Assembly (NCBI GenBank): GCA_022826005.1
Contig: JAJDVT010000011.1
Span: forward strand, 1-64,000
Direction: 5' to 3'
Length of the DNA stretch: 64,000 nucleotides
DNA from: Gemmatimonadota bacterium
GTDB lineage: Bacteria; Gemmatimonadota; Gemmatimonadetes; Longimicrobiales; Gaopeijiaceae
In this document: piece by piece, positions 41,509-51,991 of the stretch
Position numbering within the stretch: the first letter of the stretch is position 1
How the letters are laid out: each line of letters starts with the position of its first letter
Notes under the pieces: model-generated
What the model saw: the letters and a program-made list of their open reading frames with translations, nothing else
The model's database searches: none
What the model was told of the DNA's origin: nothing
Program-made: the position numbers and the translations under genes

Positions 41509-43137
41509 ATGACTCGCCGAACAGCGACTCCACCCTCCCCCGCACGGTACGCAATCGCCGCCGCCGCCGCGATCCTCGCCCTGCTCCCCGCCCCCGCCAC
41601 CCCCCAGTTCGTCGCGCCCGCACCCGACCGCGCGGAAGGCGAAGGCCCCTTCGACCGGCTGGTCATCCGCGGCGCGATCGTCATCGACGGCACGGGTGCA
41701 CCCCCCCGCGGCCCCGTCGACATCGTCATCGAGGGCAACCGCATCGCGCGCATCGCGGGCGTCGGCTACCCGGGTCTTCCCATCGACGCATCCCGGCGCC
41801 CGGCCCCCGGCACCCACGAGATCGACGCGCACGGCATGTACGTCCTGCCCGGCTTCGTCGACCTGCACCTCCACACCGGCGGCCTGCCCAAGACGCCGCA
41901 GGCCGAGTACGTCTACAAGCTCTGGATGGCCCACGGCGTCACGTCGGGGCGGGGCATCGAATACGGGCCGATGGACTTCTCGCTCTCGGAACGCGAACGC
42001 GCCAACAACAACGAGATCACCGCGCCGCGCATGTTCGTCTACCAGCGTCCGGGGCAGGGGTGGGACCGCGGGCCCGTGCGAACCCCGGAGCAGGCCCGGG
42101 AATGGGTCCGCTGGGGGGCCGAGCAGGGCATGGACGGGATCAAGTTCGTCGCGTACCCGCCGGAGATCATGGCCGCGCTCCTCGACGAGGCCAAACAGCT
42201 GGGACTGGGGACCGTGGCTCACCTCGCCCAGCTCGGGGTCGCGCAGATGAACGCGGTCGACGCCGCCCGCCTTGGCCTCGGCACCGTCACGCACTTCTAC
42301 GGGCTCTTCGAGGCGCTCTACGACGACCACGACGTGCAGCCCTGGCCGTCCGACATGAACTACGCCAACGAGCAGCACCGCTTCGGCCAGGTCGCGGCCC
42401 AGTGGGACCTCATCCACCCGCAGGGAAGCGACGAGTGGAACGCCATGCTGGAGGAGCTGCTGTCGTACGACGTCATCCTCGACCCCACCATGACCGCCTA
42501 CCTGGCCAGCCGCGACGTGATGCGTGCCCGCACCGCCGAGTGGCACGAGCGGTACACCCTCCCCAGCCTGTGGGACTTCTACGAGCCCAGCCGCGAGAAC
42601 CACGGCTCCTACTACTACGACTGGACCACCCACGACGAGATCAGGTGGAAGAACTTCTACCGCGTCTGGATGGACCTCATCGACGACTACAAGGACATGG
42701 GCGGCCGCGTCACCGTCAGCTCCGACGCCGGCTTCATCTACAACCTTTTCGGATTCTCGACGATCGAGGAGATGGAGCTGTTCCAGGAGGCCGGCTTCCA
42801 CCCGCTGGAGGTCATCCGCGGGGCGACGATGCACGGTGCCGAGGCGCTCTTCGAGCCGAAGGGGCAGCCGATCGAGTTCGGGATCGTCCGCGAGGGGCTG
42901 CTGGCCGACCTGGTGATCGTGCCGGAGAACCCGATCGACAACCTCAAGGTGCTGTACGGGACGGGGCACGAGCGCCTGAATCCGGAAACGGGGGTGAAGG
43001 AGCGCATCGGGGGGATCAGGTACACGATCAAGGACGGGATCATCTACGACGCCCGGCAGCTGCTGGAGGACGTGGCGAGGATGGTGGAGGAGCAGAAGAA
43101 GGCGAGGGCGGCGGCGTCGGGTGGGGGCGCGCGGTGA
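41509..43137 (+). CDS. Secreted metal-dependent amidohydrolase
   Basis: 542 residues. ATG with GGAG nine bases upstream; signal peptide (ARYAIAAAAAILALLPAPATP). Amidohydrolase superfamily TIM barrel with an N-terminal small beta-domain (LVIRGAIVIDGTGAPPRGPV): metal ligands His120 and His122 in PGFVDLHLHTGG, later His residues in VAHLAQLG and VTHFYGLF, and the catalytic Asp in VSSDAGFIYN. The set of ligands is complete, so it should be active on a cyclic amide, dipeptide or similar; the substrate is unknown. C-terminal ~20 residues are Lys/Ala-rich. Confidence 0.88.
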   Translation: MTRRTATPPSPARYAIAAAAAILALLPAPATPQFVAPAPDRAEGEGPFDRLVIRGAIVIDGTGAPPRGPVDIVIEGNRIARIAGVGYPGLPIDASRRPAPGTHEIDAHGMYVLPGFVDLHLHTGGLPKTPQAEYVYKLWMAHGVTSGRGIEYGPMDFSLSERERANNNEITAPRMFVYQRPGQGWDRGPVRTPEQAREWVRWGAEQGMDGIKFVAYPPEIMAALLDEAKQLGLGTVAHLAQLGVAQMNAVDAARLGLGTVTHFYGLFEALYDDHDVQPWPSDMNYANEQHRFGQVAAQWDLIHPQGSDEWNAMLEELLSYDVILDPTMTAYLASRDVMRARTAEWHERYTLPSLWDFYEPSRENHGSYYYDWTTHDEIRWKNFYRVWMDLIDDYKDMGGRVTVSSDAGFIYNLFGFSTIEEMELFQEAGFHPLEVIRGATMHGAEALFEPKGQPIEFGIVREGLLADLVIVPENPIDNLKVLYGTGHERLNPETGVKERIGGIRYTIKDGIIYDARQLLEDVARMVEEQKKARAAASGGGAR

Positions 43138-43233
43138 CGAGCCTCGTCGTCGCGCCACGTGCGGCTCGCAAGCCGATGGCTCGGGTCGCCGTCCGTTGTT
43201 AAGCGCGTAATGGCCGGGTGCTGGCAGGCCAGG

Positions 43234-44037
43234 CTAGAACCAGAGCGGAAACGGCGCCAGCCGCGTCTTCGCCGCGCGCGCCATGAAATGGTGGGTGTAG
43301 GCCCTGATGTGCGCTCCCCTGCGGTAGACTTCGATCATGTACAGGTGGCTGGTAGGCAATGATGCGAGCTCGTCCCACCCGCCGAGCAGCGGGGCCTCGT
43401 CGAGGAAGATCCTGGGCCTGACGATTCTTCCTCGATCGTAAACGCATGTGTCGGTGACGGACGTTCCGGTAGTGCAACGGACCGTGATGGCTCCTGCTTG
43501 CATGTCGACGAATTCGGCGGCCGACCAATAGTTGCTCCTCGCGAGCTCCTCCTGGTCGAAGGCCCGAACCGGGACAGCGACGGCGCGCCGTCGGCGTTCG
43601 AAGCGGTCCGTGACGATCTCGAGACCCTCCAGGACGATCGGATCGGGTTCCATGCGAAGGCGGACCGGCTCGACGGACGGATCGACCTCGACTTGAACCG
43701 CAAGCGTGTCGTAGCCCAGCCTTGCCGCCTGGACGAGATGGCTTCCGGATCTGACGTCGCAGATGAGAAAACGACCGTTGTCGGTGGTGAGGGAGGCCTG
43801 CGGTGACGACTCGACCCACACCAGTACGCTCGCAAGCGGCGACTCCGTGCCTGCGTCGATGACAAATCCGACGATGTAGGGCTGGTCCTCGTCGCAGTCG
43901 GGTTCCTGCGCGGCGACTCTGGCAGCCGTGGTCAGGGATAGCGGGAGGGCCGCCAGCGATGCGGATGCCAGCAGTCCGTGGACAAACCCCCGTGAGCACC
44001 GAGAGCGGCGAGGCGCCGCAGGAAGGGGCTTCGTCAT
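43234..44037 (-). CDS. Carboxypeptidase-regulatory-like / TonB-plug-like secreted protein
   Basis: 267 residues. ATG with GGAG eight bases upstream. Signal peptide (VHGLLASASLAALPLSLTTA) after an Arg-rich n-region. Residues ~55-125 form a CarboxypepD_reg/PEGA-type beta-sandwich (GFVIDAGTESPLASVLVWVE, TTDNGRFLICDVRSG). Residues ~135-260 resemble a TonB-dependent receptor plug (EEL.RSNYWSAAEFVDMQAG, FLDEAPLLGGWDELASL, IEVYRRGAHIRAYT), but no barrel follows. Such barrel-less plug proteins recur in Gemmatimonadota-like genomes; their role is not known. Convergent with the amidohydrolase (96-bp gap without features). Confidence 0.75.
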   Translation of the reverse strand: MTKPLPAAPRRSRCSRGFVHGLLASASLAALPLSLTTAARVAAQEPDCDEDQPYIVGFVIDAGTESPLASVLVWVESSPQASLTTDNGRFLICDVRSGSHLVQAARLGYDTLAVQVEVDPSVEPVRLRMEPDPIVLEGLEIVTDRFERRRRAVAVPVRAFDQEELARSNYWSAAEFVDMQAGAITVRCTTGTSVTDTCVYDRGRIVRPRIFLDEAPLLGGWDELASLPTSHLYMIEVYRRGAHIRAYTHHFMARAAKTRLAPFPLWF

Positions 44038-44146
44038 CGTCCGGGCTCCGTCGGCGGGGTAGTGAGGGACGCAAGATGGGGCTTCTTGCGATACCCCGAC
44101 AAGCCCGTGCTGTTCCTGTGTCCGCGGTGCACCGGTCCGTTTGAAT

Positions 44147-44175
44147 AGTATCATGCTGTAACGGCAGATGATACT
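44147..44175. promoter_or_regulatory. 8-bp perfect inverted repeat in a divergent promoter region
   Basis: AGTATCAT (44147-44154) and ATGATACT (44168-44175) around a 13-nt centre, in the 319-bp gap between two diverging genes. The AT-rich block here stands out from its surroundings. Likely an operator or promoter element; I see no clear -35/-10 pair and no gene in the remainder of the gap. Confidence 0.5.
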
Positions 44176-44356
44176 AGTACTCGGCCGGGGTCCGTGGTAG
44201 AACGCGGGGCCGCCGCCCATCGGGCGAAACGCTGTTCCGGCGAACTGTTGGGGGCGAAGCATGTGCGGGCGAAGCAAGCCATAGCGTAGTGCCACCGGCG
44301 AACCTACCTTGCGCGTCGATGTGCAACCGTCGCCCAATGTCGTTTCTGTCGTGACC

Positions 44357-46477
44357 ATGCGATCCGCCGCCGTCGGCGACCGCCCACCCCTCTGGACCCC
44401 GCCCGGGGACCGCGCGCGCGCCACCAACCTCGCGAAGTTCGCGGCCTGGGTGGCAGAGCAAGGGGAGGACCCCGGCCCGGCTGCCCGCGCCACCCCGACA
44501 CCCACGCGACGCGACCCCACCCCCGGCGAACGGCCCGCCCCGGGTGAACCCCCCGCCCCCCGCACCCATCCCACCCCCGGCACCCCCCCCACCCCCCTTG
44601 ACCACCCCACCCCCGGCCACCCCAACCGGCCCCACCCCCACTACCACCCCCTCTGGCACTGGTCGATCACCGAACAGTCGGCCTTCTGGGCCGCGCTGTG
44701 GGAGTGGAGCGGCGTCGTCGGCGAGCGCGGCGGACGCGTCCTCGTCGACGGCGACCGGATGCCCGGCGCCCGCTACTTCCCGGACGCGCGGCTCAACTTC
44801 GCCGAGAACCTCCTGCGCCGCCGCACCGACGACCCGGCCATCATCGCCTGGTCCGAGGCCGGCGCGCGCCGGGTGGTGACGTGGCGCGAACTGCACGACC
44901 TCACCTCGCGCCTGGCCCAGGCCATGCGCGACGCGGGAATCGGGCCCGGCGACCGCGTCGCCGCCCTGCTTCCCAACGTGCCCGAGGCCATCGTGATCCT
45001 CCTCGCGGCCGCCTCGATCGGCGCGGTCTTCTCCACCGCGTCCCCCGACTTCGGCGTCCGGGGCGTGATCGACCGCTTCGGCCAGGTCGAGCCGCGGCTG
45101 CTCTTCGTGACGGACGGGTACAGCTACCGCGGGAAGCGGTATGACACGCTGGAACGCGTGCCGGAGATTCTCGCGGGGCTGCCGACGGTGGAGCGGACGG
45201 TGGTGGTGCCGAATGCGGGTGGCTCGCCAGGCGCCATCGCCGACACCATCCTCCTCAGCGACTTCATCGCCCCATGCGACGCGGCCGAAATCCCCTTTGC
45301 CCGCCTCCCCTTCGACCACCCCCTCTACATCCTCTTCTCCTCCGGCACCACCGGCGTGCCGAAGTGCATCGTCCACCGCGCGGGCGGCGTCCTGCTTCAG
45401 CACTTGAAGGAGCACCAGCTCCACTGCGACATCCGGCCGGACGACCGCGTCTTCTACTACACGACCCTGGGCTGGATGATGTGGAACTGGCTGGTCTCGG
45501 CCCTGGCGTCGGAAGCCACCATCCTCCTCTACGACGGCTCCCCCGTCCACCCCGGCAACGGCGCGCTCTTCGACTTCGCCGACGCCACCGGCATGACCCT
45601 GCTCGGCACCTCGCCCGGCTACCTGGACGCGCTGCGAAAATCCGGCTTCCGCCCCGGCGAGTCGCACGATCTCTCCGCGCTGCGAACGGTAATCTCCACC
45701 GGCTCACCCCTCTCGGCGACGGGCTTCGAGTACGTCTACGAGCACGTCAAGCCGGATGTCCACCTGGCCTCGGTCTCCGGCGGCACCGACCTGTGCGCGT
45801 GCTTCGTGGGCGGCATCCCGACGCGGCCCGTCCGCGCCGGTGAGATCCAGGGCCCCGTCCTCGGCATGGCCACCGATGTCTTCGCCGACGACGGCACGCC
45901 TCTCGCCGCGGGCAAGGGCGAGCTGGTGTGCACCCGGCCCTTCCCGTCGCTGCCGCTGGGGTTCGTGGACGACGACGACGGGTCGCGCTACCGCGCCACC
46001 TACTTCGACCGCTTCCCGGGCGTGTGGCACCACGGCGACTACGCGGAGAAGACGGTGTCGGGCGGCTACGTCATCCACGGGCGCTCGGACGCGACCCTGA
46101 ACGTGCACGGGGTGCGGATCGGCACGGCGGAGGTGTACCGCCCGGTCGAGGCGATGGACGAGGTCGCCGAGGCGCTCTCGATCGCGCAGCTGATGGGAGC
46201 CACCGAGCGCATGGTGCTCTTCGTGCGGCTGGCCCCCGAGGTGCGGCTGGACGAGGAGCTCGAGGGCCGGATCCGGGCCGTGCTGAGGACGCAGGCGAGC
46301 CCGCGGCACGTGCCGGCCAAGGTGGTTCAGGTACCGGATATTCCGCGGACGAGGAGCGGCAAGATCGTGGAGCTGGCGGTGCGGGCGGTGGTGCACGGGG
46401 AGCCGGTGAGGAACGTGGAGGCACTGGCGAATCCGGAGGCGCTGGAGTGGTTCAGGGGGGTGGGGGAGGGGGGATAA
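44357..46477 (+). CDS. Acetoacetyl-CoA synthetase
   Basis: 706 residues; activates acetoacetate (or a related beta-keto acid) with ATP and CoA. ANL-superfamily motifs: [21 protein letters not shown] (P-loop), [47 protein letters not shown], and the C-terminal catalytic Lys in RTRSGKIVE. These flanks are typical of AacS rather than acetyl-CoA synthetase. Residues ~48-95 form a Pro/Thr-rich low-complexity insert ([20 protein letters not shown]) not normal for the family, lying just before the conserved HPLWHWSI. The ATG at 44357 was chosen; an in-frame GTG lies two codons earlier, and no SD supports either. Confidence 0.92.
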   Translation: MRSAAVGDRPPLWTPPGDRARATNLAKFAAWVAEQGEDPGPAARATPTPTRRDPTPGERPAPGEPPAPRTHPTPGTPPTPLDHPTPGHPNRPHPHYHPLWHWSITEQSAFWAALWEWSGVVGERGGRVLVDGDRMPGARYFPDARLNFAENLLRRRTDDPAIIAWSEAGARRVVTWRELHDLTSRLAQAMRDAGIGPGDRVAALLPNVPEAIVILLAAASIGAVFSTASPDFGVRGVIDRFGQVEPRLLFVTDGYSYRGKRYDTLERVPEILAGLPTVERTVVVPNAGGSPGAIADTILLSDFIAPCDAAEIPFARLPFDHPLYILFSSGTTGVPKCIVHRAGGVLLQHLKEHQLHCDIRPDDRVFYYTTLGWMMWNWLVSALASEATILLYDGSPVHPGNGALFDFADATGMTLLGTSPGYLDALRKSGFRPGESHDLSALRTVISTGSPLSATGFEYVYEHVKPDVHLASVSGGTDLCACFVGGIPTRPVRAGEIQGPVLGMATDVFADDGTPLAAGKGELVCTRPFPSLPLGFVDDDDGSRYRATYFDRFPGVWHHGDYAEKTVSGGYVIHGRSDATLNVHGVRIGTAEVYRPVEAMDEVAEALSIAQLMGATERMVLFVRLAPEVRLDEELEGRIRAVLRTQASPRHVPAKVVQVPDIPRTRSGKIVELAVRAVVHGEPVRNVEALANPEALEWFRGVGEGG

Positions 46478-47751
46478 TGCGATGTGTACCCGAAGGGAGC
46501 AAAGGCGTGGCGAGAGTAGCTGACCGGAGGATTACAGGCCCAGCCGGCCGGGCGATGGCGGTCGTCTGGCTGGGCGCGCTCATGGCTTTTCCCGCACGTG
46601 ACGGTACTGCTGAGCAAGCGACTGACCTGCGTGTGGATACGCTTGACGGACGCGTGTACGTATCCAACCCGGACCTGGCCACCGCCGACCGCACCGGTGC
46701 TCTGACACTCACAGAAGAGTTGCGCATCGGAGCGGTCACCGGGGATTCTTCGACGGATCCTGCGGTGTTCGGCGATGTGATCGGCCTGGCAGTGGATGAT
46801 CTGGGCAGAATCTACGTTGCCGACGGCCAGTGGCATGAAATCCGGGTGTTCGACTCGGGGGGCGGGTTCCTCAGGCGCTTTGGCCGAAGGGGGGAAGGTC
46901 CCGGCGAGTTTGCCGAGTTGGGAGGCATCCTGTGGCACCCGACGGGACTGTGGGCCATGGACCGTCGGGCGAGGAGGCTCACGGTCTTCGACTCGCTCGG
47001 CAATGTCCTCGCGACTGCTCCGCACCACGACGAGGTACTCAATTCGCGGTCCTGGGAGCCGATTGTGAGTTCTGCCGGGGATCTGTTTGAAGAAGATTGG
47101 GGAGCCCCGCCGTGGGGCCCGCGCATCTTCAAGGTGGAGATCCGGAACCTGGGTGTGTCAGTGGTCGATACCCTGGCGCTGGCGGCGGTGTCGCCTCCGA
47201 CTCGCACGGTTGAGTCGCGAGGGCCGGGCGGGCTGCGGGGCATGCAGATGGTTACGGCCCCGAGCGGCGCCCGCCCGCGCTGGTCCGCTGACTGGGAAGG
47301 AAACATCTGGTTCGGAAACTCGGGAGAATTCCGGCTTCACAAGGTGAACCCGGCGGGCGACACCGTGCTCACTGTGGAACTGCGGCGACCCCCGGTCGCC
47401 CTGGAGCGGCGCCAGCTGGACAGCCTGTCAGAGGCGACGGGTTTCCGCGTGGCCGACCTTCCGAAACACAGGGACGTACTGGGATCCATAAATGTCGCCC
47501 GCGACGGGCGCATCTGGATCCTTGATCCGCTGTGGCAGCGTCGGCCGACTGTACGAGTCTCGACCGGGTGGGACGTCTTTTCCCCCGACGGGTACCACTT
47601 GGGAAGAGTCGAGCCGCCGGTCCCATTCCTCAGCTTCCCGCGGCCGGTCTTCGGCGATGGCGTGATCACCGGGGTCGCCCAGGACGAGTTGGGGATCCAG
47701 TACGTCGTCCGCTTGAGGGTGGGGGAAGAGCTCAGACTCAGACATCCCTGA
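46477..47751 (+). CDS. 6-bladed beta-propeller secreted protein
   Basis: 424 residues. The ATG overlaps the stop of the AacS gene by one base (TAATG) and has a G-rich SD; later in-frame starts (GTG 46507, ATG 46555) would give a shorter signal peptide MAVVWLGALMAFPARDG. Blades: GRIYVADGQWHEIRVFDSGG, then RRGEGPGEFAELGGILWHP (family motif), GLWAMDRRARRLTVFDSLG, and GRIWILDPLWQRRPTVR. The only propeller on the + strand. Its 3' end overlaps the converging nuclease pseudogene by 14 bp. Confidence 0.78.
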   Translation: MRCVPEGSKGVARVADRRITGPAGRAMAVVWLGALMAFPARDGTAEQATDLRVDTLDGRVYVSNPDLATADRTGALTLTEELRIGAVTGDSSTDPAVFGDVIGLAVDDLGRIYVADGQWHEIRVFDSGGGFLRRFGRRGEGPGEFAELGGILWHPTGLWAMDRRARRLTVFDSLGNVLATAPHHDEVLNSRSWEPIVSSAGDLFEEDWGAPPWGPRIFKVEIRNLGVSVVDTLALAAVSPPTRTVESRGPGGLRGMQMVTAPSGARPRWSADWEGNIWFGNSGEFRLHKVNPAGDTVLTVELRRPPVALERRQLDSLSEATGFRVADLPKHRDVLGSINVARDGRIWILDPLWQRRPTVRVSTGWDVFSPDGYHLGRVEPPVPFLSFPRPVFGDGVITGVAQDELGIQYVVRLRVGEELRLRHP

Positions 47752-48669
47752 CCCGCCTGAGGAACTCCTCGGCGGTCTCGCATTCGATCACGGCGTCGGC
47801 GATGGCCGCGATGGATTCCGGCTCGGAATGCTGATCGAGCAGTGGAAGGAGCCGTTCGGCGGCGTGGGTCCCGAACCGACGGGTGACCTGCCGGTGCAGC
47901 AAGTGGCGCTGCTGCTCAATCCCCCTCTCAATCCCCTTTTCAATCCCCTTCTGCAGCCATTGCTGGTCCCTTTCTTCACCCCATTTCCGGGCCCGTTCGA
48001 TCAATGTCGTCATCTTTGCTTCCTCCTCTTTCCTCAGCTTGCGTCGCAGTTTCCTGCCGCGTTCGCCCTGCCGCTCCGTCAACGCGTGCATGATCCAGGT
48101 CTGGAAGGGCCCGGTGAGTTCGTGCTCCCTGATTCGCCCAAGCCGGTCAGGCAGCGTGCCGACCAACGCTTCCAAAGCCTCCGGGGTGCGCGGTGGCGAA
48201 GCCGGTATCCAGGCAACTGCTTGTGCAACGGGTCCAACAGGTCGGCGACATCGGTCGCCGCCGTCCATTGCTGTTCGCCGTTGTAGATGACGATGGGCAA
48301 CACGAAGGGGAGGTCGTCGTCCGGGCCGAGCTCTTCCTTTTCGAGCCCCTCCCAGATTCTTGTGCTGTACTCCATCATCTGCAGCGCCATCGGCGGGTCG
48401 ACGGCGGACTGAAACTCGAGCAGGATAAAGATGTAGATCCAGCCGCCGCCGGTGATCTCGATCCGCCAGAGCGTGTCGGCGTGCTGCCGCCCCCGGGCCT
48501 CGGTGACGAAGCTGGTGGGCATCCGCTCAAGGGTGGAGAAGTCAAGCTCGCGGACGAGGTCGGGTACGAAGGTGCGCAGGGTGTCGGCGACGGTGCAGCG
48601 CTGGGCGAAGAAGTCCTTGTAGGGAGCTTCGTGTTTCGGATTCGCGACCCGCTCCTGGTTTCGCGGCAT
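47738..48669 (-). pseudogene. Frameshifted Rpn/YhgA-type PD-(D/E)XK nuclease (transposase-like)
   Basis: The N-terminal part (MPRNQERVANPKHEAPYKDF onward) contains the family's nuclease core with ADTLWRIEITGG and FILLEFQSAVDPPMALQMM (E-x-Q-S motif), then VLPIVIYNGEQQW. Around 48190-48200 the frame changes: the continuation APRTPEALEALVGTLPDRLG onward to WLQKGIEKGIERGIEQQRHL and the C-terminal VIECETAEEF is in another frame. The ATG at 48669 has GGGGAG eight bases upstream. Rpn proteins are recombination-promoting nucleases spread like transposons. A single frameshift makes the gene inactive unless it is bypassed or a sequencing error. Confidence 0.82.
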
Positions 48670-49000
48670 AGTAGACACTCCCCGAACGGGAAGGACGGCA
48701 GAGCGGCTCGGGAGTGAGGCCCGCCGGTCCTTCGGTGGTCAGGCCGGCAAGTTCGGCGAGGGCCGCGGGCGACGGAATAGCTGGATGGGACTGATTTGGC
48801 TGACGCGTTTGCCGACTCGGCCAGTCTCACCACGGAACACGGAAGCACCGGGGAAGCACCGGGGAAGCAGTGGGGAGGGTTGCTCAACGCCCCTCCCCCC
48901 CCAATTGTCCCTGTAGTACTGCCGAATTAATCAGGAACGCGCGTGCACGCGCACCCCACTGTGCCTACGCACGCACCACTCTTCTTCAGGAGAGACACCC
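48670..49000. other. Intergenic region without recognised gene
   Basis: 331 bp between the divergent nuclease pseudogene and the amidohydrolase. It holds a short direct repeat (GCACCGGGGAA twice near 48848) and an AT-richer block around 48905-48935, which may contain the amidohydrolase promoter, but no convincing -35/-10 pair or open frame with coding character. Confidence 0.5.
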
Positions 49001-51985
49001 ATGAGACCACTTCTCGCCGCACCGGCAGCCCGCGTCCTCGGGCTGCTTGGGCTCACCCTTGCACTGGCCGGAGTCGCCGACGCCCAGCAGGCGTCGCGCA
49101 CCGAGCCGGTGACCGGCATTCGGGACAACGGCACGGGGTATCACGCCCTGGTCGGCGCCCGGGTGGTGACGGGGCCGGGCCAGGTCATCGAAAACGCCAC
49201 GATCGTGATCCGCGACGGGCTCATCCAGCGGGTGGGCCGGGGCCAGGACGCGCCCGCCGGCGCCCGCGTCTGGGACATGACTGGACTCACGGTCTATCCG
49301 GGCTTCATCGACGCGCACGCAGATCTCGGGATGGACGCCGTGCCGGAAGGGGGCGACGTGGGGCCGACCCACTGGAATCCCCAGGTTCGGGCCTGGTTCA
49401 GCACCACCTCCAACCTGCAGGACGATGAGGGCCGCCGCTCGGCGCTGCGCTCGCAGGGTTTCGGCACGGCGCTCGCGGTTCCCAGGCAGGGGATCTTCCG
49501 CGGGACCGCCTCGGTGGTGAGCCTCGGTGAGGAGGGGGTCCGCGAGCGGGTGCTGCGGCCCGACATCGCGCAATCGGTCGGCTTCCAGCGCTCCTTCCAG
49601 CTCGGCGGATCCTACCCCAACTCCGCCATGGGGGTGATCGCCCTCATGAAGCAGACGTGGATGGACACCGAGTGGCACAACCGGGCGTGGGACGTGTACC
49701 ACACGAGCGGCCGCGCCTTCCTGCCGCCCGAGAGGAGCGAGGCGCTCGGGGCGCTGCAGGCCGCCGGCGAGGGCCGCCAGCCGGTTCTCTTCGAGGCGAA
49801 CAGCGAGGAGGACTACCTGCGGGCCCACAAGCTGTCCACGGAGTTCGGGCTCGACCCGTGGTTCCGGGGCAGCGGCCTGGAATACCGCCTGATCGACGTG
49901 CTGCGCGGCCGCAATGAGCCCCTCATCATCCCGCTCGACTTTCCGGATGCGCCCGATGTGGGCACTCCGGCGGAGGCGCTCGACGCGTCGCTCGCCCAAC
50001 TCCGCCACTGGTACCTGGCGCCGACCAGCCCGGCCCAGCTGGCCGAGGCCGGTGTCGCCTTCGCCATCACCGCGGACGGGCTCTCGTCGCTGAACGAGTT
50101 TCTGCCCAACCTGCGGGTCGCGGTGGCCCGCGGGCTGTCGGCGGACGACGCCCTGGCGGCGCTCACCACCACGCCGGCGTCCTGGCTCGGGATCGACCGC
50201 ACGCACGGGACGATCGCCGACGGCAAGGTCGCGAATCTCGTGGTCACCGAGGGCGACCTCTTCACCGAGGAGGCCACGGTCCGGGACGTGTGGGTGCAGG
50301 GGAGGGTGTACGGGATTACCCGCCCGACCCAGATCGATGTGCGCGGCAGCTGGGAGATCGCCTCGGAGGACGAGTGGGGATTCGATGCCATGCTCGTCCT
50401 GGAGGGAACGATGAACCGCCTGCGCGGCTACCTCGACGTGGCCAGCACCGGGCCCGACCTTCCGGGCGGCGCGCGGGTCGATCTCGTGTCGGCCACGGCG
50501 GTCGCGGAGACCGGCCGGATCGACGCGCGCTTCGACGGCAACGCGCTCGGCTACCAGGGTACGGCGCTCCTCTCGGGTTCGATCCGGGGGGACGAGTTCT
50601 ACGGCTGGGCGTCGCTTCCGAACGGCGCGGATCCGGCCTTCCAGGGCACCCGCGTCGAGCCCTTCGAGGGTTCGGAACGCAGCACGGCGGCGATGGAGGT
50701 CCCCGAGATCGACCTTCCGTTCATACGGCCGATGATGGACTACGGCCGGTCCTCCATGCCGGAGCAGCCGGCGGCGGTGGTCGTGCGCAACGCCACCGTG
50801 TGGACGCAGGGCGCGGATGGCCGCATGGAGAACGCCGACCTCCTGGTCGAGGCCGGGAAGGTGGTCGCGGTGGGGCAGGACCTCGCCGCTCCCCGGGGCG
50901 CGGTCGAGATCGACGCCACGGGCAAGCACGTGACGCCGGGCCTCATCGACCCGCACATCCACTCGGGCGTCAGCTCCGTGAACGAGAGCGGGTTCGCGAT
51001 CGTCCCCGAGGTGCAGATGGGCGACGTGGTTACCCACAACAACATCTGGATGTACCGCCAGCTCGCCGGCGGGCTGACGAGCGCCCACATCAAGCACGGT
51101 TCCGCCAACCCGATCGGGGGCGAGAACGTGATCGTGAAGATGCGCTGGGGCGGGCTGCCCGAGGACCTGAAGCTCGAGAATTCGCCGCGCACGGTGAAGT
51201 TCGCGCTCGGCGAGAACCCGAAGCGGCGTCAGGGCCGGTATCCCGACACGCGCATGGGGACGCAGGAAATCATCCGCGACCACTTCATGGCCGCCCGCGA
51301 CTACGAGCGCGAGTGGCAGCGCTGGGAGGAGAACGGGGAGGGGATCCCGCCGCGCCGCGACCTGCGCATGGAGGCGATCCTCGACATTCTGGGGCAGGAG
51401 CTCCTGATCTCGTCGCACGGCTACCGCGCGGACGAGTTCCTCGCGCTGGTGAGGCTCGCCGAGGAATTCGGCTTCCGGGTGCAGACGCTGCAGCACGGGG
51501 TCGAAGCGTACAAGATCGCCCCCGAGCTTGCCGAGTCGGACGTCGCGGCGGTGGTGTGGAGCGACTGGGGCGCCTTCAAGCTGGAGGCCTACGACGCCAC
51601 CGCGTACAACGCCCGCATCCTCATCGAGGCCGGGGTAACGACGTCGCTGCACTCCGACAACAGCCAGATCGCCAGCCGCATGAACTGGGAGGCGGGCAAG
51701 CTGCTCCGCACCGGACTGACCGAGGAGCAGGCGCTCTCGACGGTGACCAACGGCGCGGCCAGGGCCATCGCCATCGACGACCGCGTGGGCTCGCTGGAGC
51801 CGGGGAAGGACGGCGACTTCGTAATCTGGAACGGCAATCCCCTGTCCCAGTTCACCCGCGCCGAGCAGACATGGGTCGACGGGCGGCGCTACTTCTCCCT
51901 GGAGGAGGACGCCGCCATGCGGGACCAGATAGAAAGCGAACGCAACCAGCTCATACAGGCCGTCCTCTCGGCCGGAGGGAGATAA
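49001..51985 (+). CDS. Double-domain secreted amidohydrolase
   Basis: 994 residues with a signal peptide (VLGLLGLTLALAGVADA) and AGGAG upstream of the ATG. Two imidazolonepropionase-like amidohydrolase units in tandem. The first (~40-440) has PGFIDAHADLG, where the second His of the HxH metal site is Asp, and few later ligands. The second (~580-960) has PGLIDPHIHSG, LISSHGYRAD, TLQHGVEAY and SLHSDNSQ, a complete metal site. So one catalytic and one probably degenerate domain. Six bases separate it from the next amidohydrolase gene. Substrate unknown; periplasmic or secreted peptide/cyclic amide hydrolysis is the usual guess. Confidence 0.87.
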   Translation: MRPLLAAPAARVLGLLGLTLALAGVADAQQASRTEPVTGIRDNGTGYHALVGARVVTGPGQVIENATIVIRDGLIQRVGRGQDAPAGARVWDMTGLTVYPGFIDAHADLGMDAVPEGGDVGPTHWNPQVRAWFSTTSNLQDDEGRRSALRSQGFGTALAVPRQGIFRGTASVVSLGEEGVRERVLRPDIAQSVGFQRSFQLGGSYPNSAMGVIALMKQTWMDTEWHNRAWDVYHTSGRAFLPPERSEALGALQAAGEGRQPVLFEANSEEDYLRAHKLSTEFGLDPWFRGSGLEYRLIDVLRGRNEPLIIPLDFPDAPDVGTPAEALDASLAQLRHWYLAPTSPAQLAEAGVAFAITADGLSSLNEFLPNLRVAVARGLSADDALAALTTTPASWLGIDRTHGTIADGKVANLVVTEGDLFTEEATVRDVWVQGRVYGITRPTQIDVRGSWEIASEDEWGFDAMLVLEGTMNRLRGYLDVASTGPDLPGGARVDLVSATAVAETGRIDARFDGNALGYQGTALLSGSIRGDEFYGWASLPNGADPAFQGTRVEPFEGSERSTAAMEVPEIDLPFIRPMMDYGRSSMPEQPAAVVVRNATVWTQGADGRMENADLLVEAGKVVAVGQDLAAPRGAVEIDATGKHVTPGLIDPHIHSGVSSVNESGFAIVPEVQMGDVVTHNNIWMYRQLAGGLTSAHIKHGSANPIGGENVIVKMRWGGLPEDLKLENSPRTVKFALGENPKRRQGRYPDTRMGTQEIIRDHFMAARDYEREWQRWEENGEGIPPRRDLRMEAILDILGQELLISSHGYRADEFLALVRLAEEFGFRVQTLQHGVEAYKIAPELAESDVAAVVWSDWGAFKLEAYDATAYNARILIEAGVTTSLHSDNSQIASRMNWEAGKLLRTGLTEEQALSTVTNGAARAIAIDDRVGSLEPGKDGDFVIWNGNPLSQFTRAEQTWVDGRRYFSLEEDAAMRDQIESERNQLIQAVLSAGGR

Positions 51986-51991
51986 CCGACA

